Below the pieces are notes generated by a model. That model saw only the letters and a program-made list of their open reading frames with translations, was not told where the DNA came from and ran no database searches. From Methanocaldococcus bathoardescens (lineage in GTDB: Archaea; AGJL01; Methanococci; Methanococcales; Methanocaldococcaceae), in NCBI RefSeq assembly GCF_000739065.1, contig NZ_CP009149.1:1116001-1180000 (forward strand): a stretch of 64,000 nucleotides of DNA. Direction: 5' to 3'. The translations under genes were made by a program, and so were the position numbers. Below are positions 16,594-23,239 of the stretch, piece after piece (position 1 is the stretch's first letter; each line of letters opens with the position of its first letter).

Positions 16594-17604
16594 TTACTGA
16601 TTTTTATTATACAAATGAGGTGCATTTGCATTTCCTAATTCTGTGTTATTTTCATTCTGATGATAAATGTGTGGAGCGTTTGCTCCTCCGACACCCATTT
16701 GTGAGTTATTGGCATTTTGATGATAAACGTGAGGGGCATTGCCCATGCCTTTTGCCATTCCATGTCCCATTGGTTGTAAATGCAATCTAACCATTGCCAT
16801 CTGTTCTCCTTCTAATTGAATCATCACTCTGTAAGCGTCTTGGTATCTATTTTGTTTTATTAGCTCCTCAACTTCTTTTAATTTTTCTTCTAACTCACTA
16901 ACATTGATTCTCATTCTTTTAAACATGAATATTCTTTTTTCCATTATTTTTATTCTATTTTGCAACATTAATTTGACTCTATCTTCTGGAATCTTCTCAA
17001 TTTCAACATTCAATCCTTTTCTTTGTAATTTCATGGCAATTGCTGAGTGATTACAGAATGGGCAGAATGGGTTTTCAACAATTTCTACTTTGTTTATTCT
17101 TAATTGCAATCTTTCTGGCTCAACAGTTAAATTTACTCCATTAGTTAATAAAACTAAACATGTTCCATTTCTTATTTTTTCCATTGTTTCATTTAATGCA
17201 ATATCATCAAATCCATGGCATACACAGGCAGTTACATTATCTCCATAAGCATATCTAAATTGATGTTGGAATCTTAATGTAACATTTGCATTTGTTTCGT
17301 ATCTTGTTTCCCCACCAATTCTCTCAACACTTATTCCTGCACTTTCTAATGCAGTTGTGTAGTTTTCAACTACTGCCAAAGAACCTCCAATAATTATTAC
17401 TTTATCTGGGTTTAATGCCAATATTTCATTAACTAAGCTTTCGTTGTAAATCCCCCACTCAGTTGTTATTACTGTTGCATTTAACACATTTGCTACCTCT
17501 AAAGCTGTGCACTGATCTGCACAATTATCACTTACTAAAACTACATCTGTTGCAGAAACCATTGGAATTGCCATTAGCAATAGTAATATCAATTTTTTCC
17601 ACAT
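16594..17604 (-). CDS. Secreted CWB2-like protein with C-terminal H/N-rich repeats
   Basis: 336 residues with a clean signal peptide (ends A-T near 19). A domain resembling cell-wall-binding repeat 2 follows (K-V-I-I-I-G-G-S-L-A-V-V, then R-I-G-G-E-T-R-Y-E-T; about 20-115). The middle has C-V-C-H-G-F-D and C-P-F-C-N-H-S, possible metal or redox sites, then a coiled coil (about 205-265). The tail carries three repeats of N-A-P-H-(V/I/L)-Y with H-Q-N in the first two. I infer an envelope-attached metalloprotein; the function is unknown. Confidence 0.6.
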   Translation of the reverse strand: MWKKLILLLLMAIPMVSATDVVLVSDNCADQCTALEVANVLNATVITTEWGIYNESLVNEILALNPDKVIIIGGSLAVVENYTTALESAGISVERIGGETRYETNANVTLRFQHQFRYAYGDNVTACVCHGFDDIALNETMEKIRNGTCLVLLTNGVNLTVEPERLQLRINKVEIVENPFCPFCNHSAIAMKLQRKGLNVEIEKIPEDRVKLMLQNRIKIMEKRIFMFKRMRINVSELEEKLKEVEELIKQNRYQDAYRVMIQLEGEQMAMVRLHLQPMGHGMAKGMGNAPHVYHQNANNSQMGVGGANAPHIYHQNENNTELGNANAPHLYNKNQ

Positions 17605-17646
17605 GTTATCACCCTAAAAAATTTATTGTTTAGATATTATTTAAAT

Positions 17647-17790
17647 TTAACTATATTTATTGCTTCTCTTTGGAATAATAGATAACAGCACATAAATTCC
17701 AATTACTAATACCAATACCCAAATTATCATCCAAAAAAATCTATAAAAGAAAAATGGAAAAAAAGCATAATTATAGTAGCACATTGGCAT
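17647..17790 (-). CDS. 47-residue membrane protein
   Basis: An ATG at 17790 follows AGGGTGTGA, which itself starts right at the stop of the His/Cys-rich gene. It opens a frame M-P-M-C-Y-Y-N-Y-A-F-F-P-F-F ending at 17647-17649. The protein is one aromatic-rich N-terminal stretch, one long hydrophobic helix (W-M-I-I-W-V-L-V-L-V-I-G-I-Y-V) and a basic tail (P-K-R-S-N-K). The spacing and ribosome binding site argue for a real gene in the envelope cluster; the function is unknown. Confidence 0.6.
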   Translation of the reverse strand: MPMCYYNYAFFPFFFYRFFWMIIWVLVLVIGIYVLLSIIPKRSNKYS

Positions 17791-17801
17791 ATCTCACACC
17801 C

Positions 17802-18218
17802 TTATTGTTGCCAGTAGCAACATCCGCAAGGACAACATCCCCCTTTCATTCTATGACCGTAGTAACCATGGCTATAGTAATGACCTGGATGATTGGTAAA
17901 TACGAATCCAACCAACTCTCCGTTGTAGTAGAGAGGATATTTCTCTCCAAATGGTGTATTAAATGGTTCTCCAACAGTTACTTCACCTAAATTAACATCT
18001 TTCCATAAAGTTCCAACTATTTGCCCATCTATCTCTAAGTGGGAGATGTTGTAGCCAAATGGTGTTGTGTGCTGAACAATCTCTGCAGTTTTTAAAATAT
18101 CTGATGGATTTATGTCTATATTTTCAGTAGTTTGAGTTTGGTATGCCATCCATGGTGGGAAGGCATAAACCATACCAATTAAGGCAACTCCCAATATTGC
18201 CAACAATAGTTTTTTCAT
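17802..18218 (-). CDS. Secreted protein with His/Cys-rich metal-binding tail
   Basis: 138 residues with a signal peptide (ends Y-A near 20). A small domain (about 30-115) follows, then a tail H-P-G-H-Y-Y-S-H-G-Y-Y-G-H and K-G-G-C-C-P-C-G-C-C. The alternating His and clustered Cys strongly suggest binding of soft metals such as Cu, Zn or Ni. I do not recognise the domain. Its promoter has a TATA box at about 18287-18299 with a GTTGTG-N11-CACAAC palindrome immediately upstream. Confidence 0.65.
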   Translation of the reverse strand: MKKLLLAILGVALIGMVYAFPPWMAYQTQTTENIDINPSDILKTAEIVQHTTPFGYNISHLEIDGQIVGTLWKDVNLGEVTVGEPFNTPFGEKYPLYYNGELVGFVFTNHPGHYYSHGYYGHRMKGGCCPCGCCYWQQ

Positions 18219-18304
18219 GCTTTCACCTGTATTGTAGTTACATTGTATGTATCTTTTTGACTACATATATTAGGATAAGAAAACAAATATATAAAATTTA
18301 CTTA

Positions 18305-18327
18305 GTTGTGAAAAATTAATGCACAAC
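18305..18327 (-). promoter_or_regulatory. GTTGTG-N11-CACAAC operator candidate
   Basis: A perfect 6-bp inverted repeat (18305-18310 and 18322-18327) sits directly upstream of the TATA-like sequence at 18287-18299 that serves the His/Cys-rich secreted protein. The position fits an activator or a TFB-blocking repressor. The regulator is unknown. Confidence 0.5.
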
Positions 18328-18389
18328 CATGTGGAATAAAAATAAAAAATAAACTAATAAATTAAGAATTCAATTAAAAAATTAAAAAT

Positions 18390-19124
18390 TTATTTTTTTA
18401 TAGCTTTTTCAATGCTTTCAATTGCAATATAACCAGCTTTATGTAAAATAGTGTCTCCTAACTCTTTATCCATTTCCATACTACCTAAGCATGGATAATT
18501 GTGATGAGCATTTGCTATCTCTTCTTTTAAATTGTCTAATGTTTTTCCTTTCAATCTTTTGGCTATATAGTATGTCTCTCCACATGGGGCAGAGATTTTA
18601 ACTTTAATATCTTTAATAACATTATTCTCAACTTCTATTTCTAATTCTGGTTTTCCTATCTTAAAATAATCAATAAATTTGTTTATAAACTCATTATCTT
18701 CTTTTTTCTCTAATGAGCAGAATGGTTTCGGATTTTCGAATTCTATATTATACTCTTTGCAGACTCTCTTTAAATCTCTTCTTAATGCAGGGGATAAATC
18801 ATGTGGAGTTTCAGAAGGAACAATTAAAGCTTTGTAATTTTTTTCTTTTAACAATAAAGGAAGTTCATACAACAAATCTTCATGAAGTTGAGCAATACAA
18901 ACATCTCCTTCTGGAAGTTCTGGGAGATAATCGTAAGGATTGTCTATAAATTCTTCATAAACTTCATCAATGACAATATTTTTTACATTATCTTTGAAGC
19001 TCCAATCCCCTCTGCAGTTGTAGCAATCATCACAAATTCTACAAAAATCTGGTTCATTTAATAAATTTTTATAGAATTTTTCCATTCTCTCATTTCCTCT
19101 GTGATAGATAAATACTGCTTTCAT
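18390..19124 (-). CDS. DUF166 family protein (older name: thymidylate synthase-like)
   Basis: About 244 residues. N-terminal C-R-I-C-D-D-C-Y-N-C-R-G offers four cysteines that could bind a cluster or zinc, and the C-terminal A-P-C-G-E-T-Y-Y-I-A and H-H-N-Y-P-C-L-G are conserved-looking. The homologue was once annotated as a thymidylate synthase, but there is no resemblance here to known ThyA/ThyX active sites, so I keep the neutral name. The ATG at 19124 behind GGTGAT is preferred to an in-frame start at 19136. It is the last gene of a tight leftward trio with a phosphatase-like and a TatD-like gene. Confidence 0.6.
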   Translation of the reverse strand: MKAVFIYHRGNERMEKFYKNLLNEPDFCRICDDCYNCRGDWSFKDNVKNIVIDEVYEEFIDNPYDYLPELPEGDVCIAQLHEDLLYELPLLLKEKNYKALIVPSETPHDLSPALRRDLKRVCKEYNIEFENPKPFCSLEKKEDNEFINKFIDYFKIGKPELEIEVENNVIKDIKVKISAPCGETYYIAKRLKGKTLDNLKEEIANAHHNYPCLGSMEMDKELGDTILHKAGYIAIESIEKAIKK

Positions 19125-19140
19125 AGTAATCACCAAATAA

Positions 19141-19527
19141 TTAAATATCTTTTAAGGAATTTGCGAGTTCCTTAACTTTCTCTTCAATCTCATCTCTAAC
19201 TTTTCTATAGACTTCAATATCCTTCCCTGCAGGGTTTTCAATATTCCAACCTATGTGTTTTTTTGCTGGAACGAAAGGGCAAGAGTTTAAGCAACCCATA
19301 GTAACAACTACATCAAACTCTCCAACTTCTTTCACAACTTCATCTATTGTTTGTGGCTTTTCCTTTGCTTCTAAATTTTTTTCTTTTAAAACCTCAACAA
19401 CTTTTTCATCAATGCCGTCTGTTTTTTCAACTCCAGCACTGAATGCATTTAATCCAAATTTCTTTGCAAATGCTTCTGCCATTACACTTCTTCTTTTGTT
19501 GTGAATACAAACAAATAGAATCTTCAT
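19141..19527 (-). CDS. Low-molecular-weight phosphatase / arsenate reductase family protein
   Basis: 128 residues starting M-K-I-L-F-V-C-I-H-N-K-R-R-S-V-M-A-E. This is the C-x5-R phosphate-binding loop of the LMW-PTP/ArsC fold (C-I-H-N-K-R-R-S). A later V-T-M-G-C and C-P-F-V-P supply the cysteines used by arsenate reductases of the thioredoxin-coupled class. Arsenate reduction or protein-phosphate hydrolysis are both possible; the extra cysteines favour the former. The ATG at 19527 follows GGGGGAGC. Confidence 0.75.
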   Translation of the reverse strand: MKILFVCIHNKRRSVMAEAFAKKFGLNAFSAGVEKTDGIDEKVVEVLKEKNLEAKEKPQTIDEVVKEVGEFDVVVTMGCLNSCPFVPAKKHIGWNIENPAGKDIEVYRKVRDEIEEKVKELANSLKDI

Positions 19528-19534
19528 GCTCCCC

Positions 19535-20293
19535 CTATAACCTATAAAATTCCTTTGCATTTTTATAAACTGAATCAATTATTTTCTCTTCCTCAACACC
19601 ATTTTTTTTCATATATAATTTAGTTCTTGGTAATGCATAGATATCTGCCTTTAAACTTCCTAAATCACTGCTTAAAATGAATCTCTTATTATAATTTTTT
19701 ATTATCTCTGCCGCTTCTTCATGGCTTATTTTCATTGATGGCTGAACAGTTAAACCAACATAAACGTTCCTATCGATTAAATCCACAGTCTCTTTGTTTA
19801 TGTGGTCAATCATAACTAAATCATCCTTTATTTTAACTTCATCTAAAATCTTTAGGATTTCAATTAATGCCTCTTTCTTATTTTTCTCTGGTGTATGAAC
19901 TATTATAGGCATGTTGTAATCTTTTGCTAAAATCAACTGTTCTCTCAAAAGGTTTTTCTCATCCTCTGTTAAATAATGCAATCCTGTCTCTCCAATAGCA
20001 ACGACATTCTCATTCTCTAAAAATTCAGGAAGTTTTTTTATCAAAACTTCCCAATTCTTTGGATATCCCATAGGATGAACACCAACCGCTACCTTAACTT
20101 CAACTCCTGCCATTTTTCCTCTTTTTACTTCTAAATTAATCAACCTATCCCAATGGTCTAAATAAACCTCTGGAACACTCATTTTGTATGGGTCATGGGC
20201 ACAGGTTATAATTGTCTCAATTCCACTCAATGCCATTTTTTCTAAATCCTCAAAACTCCTAACATCTAAATGCGTGTGGGCATCAATCATCAT
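19535..20293 (-). CDS. TatD-like metal-dependent hydrolase
   Basis: 252 residues, amidohydrolase TIM barrel. The first metal motif I-D-A-H-T-H-L-D is at residues 3-10, followed by G-V-H-P-M-G-Y, A-I-G-E-T-G-L-H-Y, I-V-H-T-P, and S-S-D-L-G late in the chain. TatD-type enzymes are metal-dependent DNases or amidohydrolases; the substrate here is unknown. Adjacent in-frame ATGs at 20293 and 20290 both fit GGTGAG. It is the first gene of a leftward trio. Confidence 0.75.
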   Translation of the reverse strand: MMIDAHTHLDVRSFEDLEKMALSGIETIITCAHDPYKMSVPEVYLDHWDRLINLEVKRGKMAGVEVKVAVGVHPMGYPKNWEVLIKKLPEFLENENVVAIGETGLHYLTEDEKNLLREQLILAKDYNMPIIVHTPEKNKKEALIEILKILDEVKIKDDLVMIDHINKETVDLIDRNVYVGLTVQPSMKISHEEAAEIIKNYNKRFILSSDLGSLKADIYALPRTKLYMKKNGVEEEKIIDSVYKNAKEFYRL

Positions 20294-20360
20294 AATCTCA
20301 CCTCAAAGTTTTTAATCAATAAAAAATAAAAATAAAAAATAATTTTTGGTCTTATTTATT

Positions 20361-20702
20361 TTATTTTAGGTAGAAATAGAATCTCTCATCACTTGTAAGG
20401 CAGTGTATTGTTGTCTGTCTAATTCCAAAGGTCATTCCGCTCTCTTTTATAAGCTTTTTCTCTAATTCAATAGTTTCTTTTAATATTTCTTTTATATCTC
20501 CACTTAATTCAACTTTTATATTTGGTTTTTCCCCAATATACATAAGGTATTTTTCATATAATGCTTCCACATCTTTCATTTGACTAACTGCGATATCTTC
20601 ATATAATTCATTTTTATATTGCTCTATTGATTTAAATCTACACATTAAGGAAAGTTTTATTTTATTGGAAATTATTTTTTCCATTAATTCTTTTAACTCC
20701 AT
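20361..20702 (-). CDS. Conserved-looking 113-residue protein of unknown function
   Basis: A small helical cytoplasmic protein with M-C-R-F-K-S-I-E-Q-Y-K-N-E and a C-terminal T-T-I-H-C-L-T-S-D-E-R-F-Y-F-Y. I do not recognise it. Its promoter carries the 18-mer TATAAAAAGATTTTTGAC (plus strand) at 20758-20775, identical to that of the CGGC protein gene and nearly identical to that of hcp, which suggests a shared redox-stress regulator. Confidence 0.5.
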   Translation of the reverse strand: MELKELMEKIISNKIKLSLMCRFKSIEQYKNELYEDIAVSQMKDVEALYEKYLMYIGEKPNIKVELSGDIKEILKETIELEKKLIKESGMTFGIRQTTIHCLTSDERFYFYLK

Positions 20703-20757
20703 ACTTTCACCACTTAAACTAAAAAATTAAACCAAAAGATATTTTTAATTTAAACTG

Positions 20758-20843
20758 TATAAAAAGATTTTTGACATTTTTGATTTAGAAGCTGAATAAA
20801 AAATATTTCTTCAAAAAAGCAATATTGATATAATTAATATGAA
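20758..20843 (-). promoter_or_regulatory. Bipartite promoter element, copy 1
   Basis: The core (plus strand TATAAAAAGATTTTTGAC, 20758-20775) contains the TATA box and BRE-side sequence for the leftward gene ending at 20361. A second block, TATAATTAATATGAA, lies at 20829-20843. The 53-bp gap between them matches the other two copies. Confidence 0.6.
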
Positions 20844-20849
20844 GAGATA

Positions 20850-21206
20850 TTAAAATGTGATTATTTCATCATACTCTTCTAATATGTCTTTTAACTTTTC
20901 AGATTTTATGATTTCAATGCCATCTACAACATCCTCAATTTCTCTCTCTTTTAAATCTTCCTCAATGCAATAAATTTTGCATCCAAATGCCTGCAAATTG
21001 TTTATAATGTCAATGATTGACGGCATCCCTATTGCCTCTGGTTTTTGGTTAGCTTTGGCATTATAAACCCCATCATGCATTAAAACAACATCCGATTTTT
21101 CAATAATCCCACTCGCAATTTGAGAGAGTGCAAACATCAAACCTGCAAATGAGTCCTCACTCCCGTAAGGTGGTTTTAAAATTAGAGTAATTAGCGATTT
21201 AACCAT
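20850..21206 (-). CDS. DsrF/TusC-like sulfur relay protein
   Basis: 118 residues of the DsrE/DsrF fold: strand-rich start M-V-K-S-L-I-T-L-I-L-K-P-P-Y-G-S-E and D-V-V-L-M-H-D-G-V-Y, then I-Y-C-I-E-E-D. The pattern is that of TusC/DsrF, a structural subunit of sulfur-transfer heterohexamers that usually lacks the active cysteine. The start is ATG at 21206 behind GGTGA, just after the stop of the DsrE-like gene. It is the last gene of a ferredoxin-TusA-DsrE-type operon. Confidence 0.7.
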   Translation of the reverse strand: MVKSLITLILKPPYGSEDSFAGLMFALSQIASGIIEKSDVVLMHDGVYNAKANQKPEAIGMPSIIDIINNLQAFGCKIYCIEEDLKEREIEDVVDGIEIIKSEKLKDILEEYDEIITF

Positions 21207-21211
21207 TGTTT

Positions 21212-21568
21212 TCACCTTGTTAAGGTAATAACCCTATCACTGTCTGCTATAAATTGGGATAAATCGTTAGTTAAGCTTCCTATTTTACACCCTTCAATGG
21301 CATCTTCCTCATATATTCCTCTTGCAATTGAGCATGTGCTACATGCAGCAACCTTTAATCCTTTTTCCATAAGATTCCTGCAAATCTTTTCTATATTTGG
21401 AAATCTTTTTGGATTTTGGCCTTTTTTAATAACTGTAACTCCCTCCCCGTAGCAGAATAAATTTACATTATAACCTTTTTTTAAAGCAGCATCAGCCAAT
21501 TTTAAAGCAAAGTTTGGATCCATGTTCATCATAGAACCAGATTTTAGAATAATGGTTAATGTTTTCAT
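21212..21568 (-). CDS. DsrE/TusD-like sulfur relay protein
   Basis: 118 residues. The DsrE fold starts with M-K-T-L-T-I-I-L-K-S-G-S, and the sulfur-binding cysteines lie in V-A-A-C-S-T-C-S-I-A-R-G (about 73-84), the position of the active cysteine in TusD/DsrE. It probably carries persulfide as part of a TusBCD-like complex with its neighbours (DsrF-like downstream, DsrH-like upstream). GGTGA precedes the ATG. Confidence 0.75.
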   Translation of the reverse strand: MKTLTIILKSGSMMNMDPNFALKLADAALKKGYNVNLFCYGEGVTVIKKGQNPKRFPNIEKICRNLMEKGLKVAACSTCSIARGIYEEDAIEGCKIGSLTNDLSQFIADSDRVITLTR

Positions 21569-21578
21569 GATTTCACCT

Positions 21579-21867
21579 TTAAAGTGATATTACTTTTGAA
21601 TACTTCTCCATAATCAAATCTACAGCAGTTTCATAATCAATTAACTCTACATCTTCAATATTATCAAATCCTCTTGCAATAGCATCATCTTGCATCGCAT
21701 ATATCTTATAACCTTTTTTTAACAACTCATCTCTAACTTTATGATACTGTTGCGTAGTATATGGCATCCTCTGCAAGCAAAACTCCATCATCTCCGTCTC
21801 TCAATCTCTCCATAAGCTCAATAGCATTACATTCAAATGGAGATTTTAAAAGGATAAATAAAGCCAT
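21579..21867 (-). pseudogene. DsrH/TusB-like sulfur relay protein, frameshifted
   Basis: From ATG 21867 (behind GGGTGAT) the frame reads M-A-L-F-I-L-L-K-S-P-F-E, which is TusB/DsrH-like, to L-L-A-E-D-A-I-Y-Y-A-T-V-S and a stop. The family sequence continues in the next frame as Q-Y-H-K-V-R-D-E-L-L-K-K-G-Y and ends normally at 21579. Removing one A in GCAACA (around 21750) joins them into a protein of about 95 residues, the family length. The intact neighbours suggest a functional TusBCD-like set, so a sequencing error is as likely as a true lesion. Confidence 0.75.
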
Positions 21868-21871
21868 TTCA

Positions 21872-22288
21872 TCACCCTATAAAAAGTTGAATCTTTGCAT
21901 CCATTGCAATATCTAAAAACTTTGTAGCACCAACAACTTCAACCCCATCAATTAAATCTTCCTTTTTTATTCCCATAACACTCATGGAAGTACTACATGC
22001 ATATAATTTAACTCCCAAATCAATAGCCTGTTGTCTCACTTCTTCAAAACTTCCAATATTCTCTTTTTTCATTTTCTTTTCCATCATTTTTACCCCTAAA
22101 CTTCCAAACAACTTATAAATCCCCGGAAGTTTTGGTTTTGCGTTTTTCTTTAGAATCTCTAATCCAAAAAATGTAAAGAATATATGAACTTCCATTCCCA
22201 TTGTAGCTCCAATAGTTCCAAGGATAAAAGCCATCATTGCCTTATCAAATGTCCCTTCCGAGACAACAAGTGCCATTTTGTCTGCCAT
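21872..22288 (-). CDS. DsrE2-like (DsrE/F superfamily) protein
   Basis: 138 residues: M-A-L-V-V-S-E-G-T-F-D-K-A, a hydrophobic helix with M-G-M-E-V-H-I-F-F-T-F-F-G, and the cysteine-bearing K-L-Y-A-C-S-T-S-M-S-V-M-G. This is the DsrE2/peroxiredoxin-like-of-unknown-role group commonly found next to TusA, where it accepts or gives persulfide. It may associate with the membrane through the central hydrophobic stretch. It is in the operon between TusA and the DsrH-like gene. Confidence 0.75.
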   Translation of the reverse strand: MADKMALVVSEGTFDKAMMAFILGTIGATMGMEVHIFFTFFGLEILKKNAKPKLPGIYKLFGSLGVKMMEKKMKKENIGSFEEVRQQAIDLGVKLYACSTSMSVMGIKKEDLIDGVEVVGATKFLDIAMDAKIQLFIG

Positions 22289-22335
22289 AATATCACCAAA
22301 AAATAGAAAAAAGATTTAATATGGTTTAGAAATCT

Positions 22336-22554
22336 CTATTTTTTCCTAATTTTGAATTTAAAGATACCATTTTCTTCAGTCATTTCAATTAACTCATTTC
22401 CTGTTCTTTTACACCATGCAGGAACATCTTCCTTAGCTCCCGGGTCATCAGCAATAAGCTCTAAAACCTCCCCCTCTTTTAATTCTTTCATTTTTTTAGC
22501 CAACTCTACAATTGGCATTGGACACTGCAAACCTCTTGCATCAAGTGTTTCCAT
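22336..22554 (-). CDS. TusA-family sulfur carrier protein
   Basis: 72 residues with the hallmark L-D-A-R-G-L-Q-C-P-M-P-I-V at the N-terminus (active Cys in C-P-x-P) and A-W-C-K-R-T-G-N-E-L-I near residue 50. TusA proteins carry persulfide sulfur for tRNA thiolation, cofactor synthesis or sulfur metabolism. The ATG at 22554 lies behind GGTGAGAG and just downstream of the ferredoxin stop. Confidence 0.88.
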   Translation of the reverse strand: METLDARGLQCPMPIVELAKKMKELKEGEVLELIADDPGAKEDVPAWCKRTGNELIEMTEENGIFKFKIRKK

Positions 22555-22564
22555 TCTCTCACCT

Positions 22565-22750
22565 TTAATCTTCAACTTTTACAGCATTTGTTGGACATAC
22601 ATCCATACAAACTCCACATCCTGTACAATCTTCTTCTCTTGCAACAACTACTTTATCTCCCTGAATTTCAAAAACTTCCATTGGGCAAGCGTTTACACAC
22701 TCTGCACATTCTGGGCCTTTACACAAGTCGTAGTTTATTGTTACTTTCAC
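22565..22750 (-). CDS. 2[4Fe-4S] ferredoxin
   Basis: 61 residues with two cluster motifs, C-K-G-P-E-C-A-E-C-V-N-A-C-P and C-T-G-C-G-V-C-M-D-V-C-P. The first has an unusual three-residue spacing between the first two cysteines. It begins with GTG at 22750 behind GGTGAT. It is the first gene of the TusA/DsrE operon, so it probably supplies or takes electrons in sulfur transfer. A palindrome that exactly matches the Ptr2 core consensus lies next to its TATA box. Confidence 0.85.
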   Translation of the reverse strand: MKVTINYDLCKGPECAECVNACPMEVFEIQGDKVVVAREEDCTGCGVCMDVCPTNAVKVED

Positions 22751-22798
22751 GGTATCACCAATACTTAATTCTCTTTTTAGTTATTTAACTGTTTTTAT

Positions 22799-22809
22799 AC
22801 GATTTTCGT
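22799..22809 (-). promoter_or_regulatory. Candidate Ptr2 binding site (ACGATTTTCGT) at the ferredoxin-TusA operon
   Basis: The 11-bp palindrome matches the core of the in vitro selected Ptr2 consensus as I recall it (GGACGATTTTCGTCC). It directly adjoins the leftward TATA box (TATAAAAAC on the minus strand). This suggests activation, or repression, of the operon by the Lrp-type protein encoded at 43129-43551. Confidence 0.55.
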
Positions 22810-22819
22810 TATTTTTAGT

Positions 22820-23170
22820 TTATTCGCACTTTATTGCTTCCTCTGGAGCATTTAATTTCTTTGGATGTGGAGCTTTTACTACAAAGAACTCTAATATATC
22901 AGAATTTAAGTTTTGAATGAGCATCTTTACATTAAATGGGACATATACAATAGTTCCTTCTTTGTAGTTGTGTGGTTCTTGGTCTTCTAAGGTTAAAGTC
23001 ATCTCCCCTTTGATAATTATCAAATGTACGTAAGAGTTTGAATAGTGTTTAGGCATTTGCTCTCCTTTTGGCAGTACAATATGGTTGATTTGAACATGCT
23101 CGGTATTGACAATTTTTTCAACAACCTTTGTTGTAGCATCCTTTTTAAATTCATAAACTTTTTCTATCAT
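22820..23170 (-). CDS. Small cupin-domain protein
   Basis: 116 residues of single cupin barrel: I-N-H-I-V-L-P-K-G-E-Q-M-P-K-H-Y-S-N, then V-H-L-I-I-I-K-G and a second conserved stretch G-T-I-V-Y-V-P. One classical metal His is present (K-H-Y); the rest are uncertain. The ligand is unknown. Because hcp lies 70 bases upstream on the same strand, the cupin may be co-transcribed with it. The start is ATG at 23170 behind GGGTGAT. Confidence 0.7.
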   Translation of the reverse strand: MIEKVYEFKKDATTKVVEKIVNTEHVQINHIVLPKGEQMPKHYSNSYVHLIIIKGEMTLTLEDQEPHNYKEGTIVYVPFNVKMLIQNLNSDILEFFVVKAPHPKKLNAPEEAIKCE

Positions 23171-23239
23171 TTGTATCACCCAAAATTTTTGAAAAATTGG
23201 ATTTAAAGTATAGAGAAAGATTTAATGGATGTAGGAAAT

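Noticed and set aside
18390-19124. Thymidylate synthase annotation
   Set aside because: No ThyA or ThyX active-site motif is visible; the DUF166 name is safer.
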